Shown here: piece after piece, positions 4,975-5,995 of the stretch
How the letters are laid out: each line of letters starts with the position of its first letter
Position numbering within the stretch: position 1 is the stretch's first letter
Assembly: GCA_002470135.1 (NCBI GenBank)
Contig: DKNC01000065.1
Span: forward strand, 1 to 5,995
Length of the DNA stretch: 5,995 bases
Source: Actinobacteria bacterium UBA7398
GTDB taxonomy: Bacteria; Actinomycetota; Actinomycetes; Nanopelagicales; Nanopelagicaceae
Direction of reading: 5' to 3'
Notes under the pieces: generated by a model
Databases searched by the model: none
The model's input: the letters and a program-made list of their open reading frames with translations, nothing else
What the model was told of the DNA's origin: nothing
Translations under genes and position numbers: made by a program

Positions 4975-5730
4975 TTACGCTCCCGTTTTCAAATAGTCAT
5001 GCAAAATACTTCCTGGTACAAGTGCAAAGTCAGCTTTCCAATAAAAAGATTCTATGGTTTCAAGGACTGGAAGTAAATGAAAAGGCGCGCTCTCATTAAA
5101 TTCAATTGTTAATTTAGATGGACCGCGCCAGCATTCCTTTACAACTACATCCCCCAAAATTCTAGAAGTTATCTGATTAATACCCTGGGTGCCATCAATG
5201 TTCCGAATTACTTTATGGTTTATGTTCTCGCGAAACGGGAAATACTTTTCAAGTTCACTCACTTGCGCAGCTTGTTTACTTACCGGCATAACAACCCTAG
5301 AAATTAAGGCGTTGCCCCGAAAAACTTCAGCAACGATTTCATTATTTACAGTTTTAATTTTGGTGCTACCCATTTTCTTAGGTTGGCCATGAATTTCACG
5401 TCCTTGGGTTAGCCCAACCTCGGAACTAATCAATAAATTAGTGCTGAAACCGCCAAAATGTTCTACCCCGCCAGCATTAACTTTTACGCCAATCATTACG
5501 TTGGTTTCTTCAACTTCACCCATGCCTTCAACAATTGGCATGTAATAGTTATGAATCATTACTAAATCGCCATAGCTTTCCACTGGGAAATCGATATGTT
5601 TTTCGATTGCCGCTGGATCGGTGCGATAAACCGTGGTCAGAATAGTTACATCCTTATACCGAATTGGAAACGGTGGATACATCGGCGCAAGCTTGGGCGT
5701 GGACCATATGCCGGCAACGTTCTGATCCAT
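4975..5730 (-). CDS. Acetoacetate decarboxylase (ADC) family protein
   Basis: A complete 251-residue member of the acetoacetate decarboxylase fold, usual length. REIHGQPKKMG at 111-121 matches the family active-site loop: K118 would be the Schiff-base lysine and K119 its pKa-lowering neighbour. E75, before the GVKVNAGG strand, aligns by position with the conserved acidic residue in this region of ADC. Family members decarboxylate beta-keto acids, but some homologues with the same lysine carry out aldol/dehydration chemistry, so decarboxylation of acetoacetate itself is not assured. It lies 19 bp after the FAD-linked oxidase gene and abuts the SDR with no spacer, so the three form an operon; the oxidase or SDR could make an oxo-acid for it to act on. 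The ribosome binding site is weak (AGGA about 10 nt before the ATG). It is probably cytoplasmic, since no signal peptide is seen. Confidence 0.85.
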   Translation of the reverse strand: MDQNVAGIWSTPKLAPMYPPFPIRYKDVTILTTVYRTDPAAIEKHIDFPVESYGDLVMIHNYYMPIVEGMGEVEETNVMIGVKVNAGGVEHFGGFSTNLLISSEVGLTQGREIHGQPKKMGSTKIKTVNNEIVAEVFRGNALISRVVMPVSKQAAQVSELEKYFPFRENINHKVIRNIDGTQGINQITSRILGDVVVKECWRGPSKLTIEFNESAPFHLLPVLETIESFYWKADFALVPGSILHDYLKTGA

Positions 5731-5749
5731 TTTTCTCGATTCCTAACGG

Positions 5750-5995
5750 TTATTTTTGCGCTAAAACTTTACCGGGATTTAAAATTCCGTTTGGATCCAT
5801 TGCGTTTTTGATATTTCGCATTAGGGCTACGGCGTTCTCGCCGGTTTCTTCAACCAAGGATTCGATCTTCCCCATACCAATTCCATGCTCACCAGTACAA
5901 GTTCCATTCATCGCAATAATTTTGGAAGCGAGTGAATGTGTTATTTCGCGAATATCAGTTAACTCATTTGGATTTGAAGGATCGGTAATGATTAG
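5750..5995 (-). CDS. FAD-linked oxidase (GlcD/D-lactate dehydrogenase type), C-terminal part
   Basis: Partial gene entering from the right edge; only the last 81 residues are visible, ending at the TAA at 5752-5750. GTCTGEHGIGMGK at 31-43 and AMDPNGILNPGKVL at 65-78 are hallmark C-terminal motifs of the GlcD/D-lactate dehydrogenase group of flavoenzymes (FAD-oxidase C domain). These oxidise 2-hydroxy acids such as glycolate, D-lactate or 2-hydroxyglutarate to 2-oxo acids, passing electrons to the respiratory chain or another acceptor. The FAD-binding domain lies outside the window, so substrate and acceptor cannot be judged. It is the most upstream visible gene of the operon that continues into the ADC-like gene 19 bp later. 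No promoter is seen between them. Confidence 0.85.
   Translation of the reverse strand, partial: LIITDPSNPNELTDIREITHSLASKIIAMNGTCTGEHGIGMGKIESLVEETGENAVALMRNIKNAMDPNGILNPGKVLAQK

Noticed and set aside
1..5995. Search for insertion sequences, tRNA/rRNA genes, CRISPR arrays and phage genes.
   Set aside because: None were seen. All space is taken by metabolic genes and short promoter regions, and base composition looks even across the window.

Overview
The window reads as a catabolic gene cluster from a low-GC (by eye, low-40s percent) member of the Actinomycetota, probably a streamlined genome. The indications are very tight packing, convergent genes whose 3' ends overlap, one operon junction with no spacer at all, and two promoters that appear to give leaderless or nearly leaderless mRNAs (a -10 box 7-9 nt before the ATG), a habit common in actinobacteria. 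A freshwater acI/Nanopelagicales-type genome would fit, but this assignment is inference and no rRNA or other marker gene is present.

Layout, left to right. (1) 1-400, minus: N-terminal 133 residues of a Tat-exported family-1 sugar-binding protein of an ABC transporter, with its promoter and a palindromic operator-like element at 401-503. (2) 538-1299, minus: a KduD-like short-chain dehydrogenase (SDR). (3) 1414-2292, plus: a DHDPS/KDG-aldolase-family lyase, divergent from the SDR across a 114-bp region carrying two further copies of the operator-like element. (4) 2272-3180, minus: a ribokinase-type PfkB sugar kinase, convergent with the lyase and overlapping it by 21 bp. (5) 3245-4225, plus: an aldo/keto reductase, divergent from the kinase across only 64 bp. 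(6) 4222-5995, minus: an operon read as FAD-linked oxidase (C-terminal 81 residues only), then acetoacetate-decarboxylase-family protein, then a second SDR. The SDR overlaps the end of the aldo/keto reductase by 4 bp.

How the genes may work together. The binding protein would capture a sugar or sugar acid outside the cell. The KduD-like SDR and the KDG-aldolase-like lyase form a chemically sensible pair: reduction or oxidation of a keto-deoxy sugar acid, then retro-aldol cleavage to pyruvate and an aldehyde. The kinase and aldo/keto reductase handle a sugar and an aldehyde or ketone. The right-hand operon (flavin oxidase, ADC-like, SDR) looks like a separate short pathway acting on hydroxy- and oxo-acids. 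No transcription regulator lies in the window. A related 23-bp dyad element occurs in front of the transporter gene and twice in the SDR/lyase intergenic region, suggesting that one unseen repressor controls uptake and the first catabolic steps together.

The most noteworthy points are this three-copy operator family, the back-to-back leaderless promoters, and the ADC-like/FAD-oxidase/SDR operon, whose substrate I cannot name. No RNA genes, mobile elements, CRISPR arrays or clear intrinsic terminators were seen.
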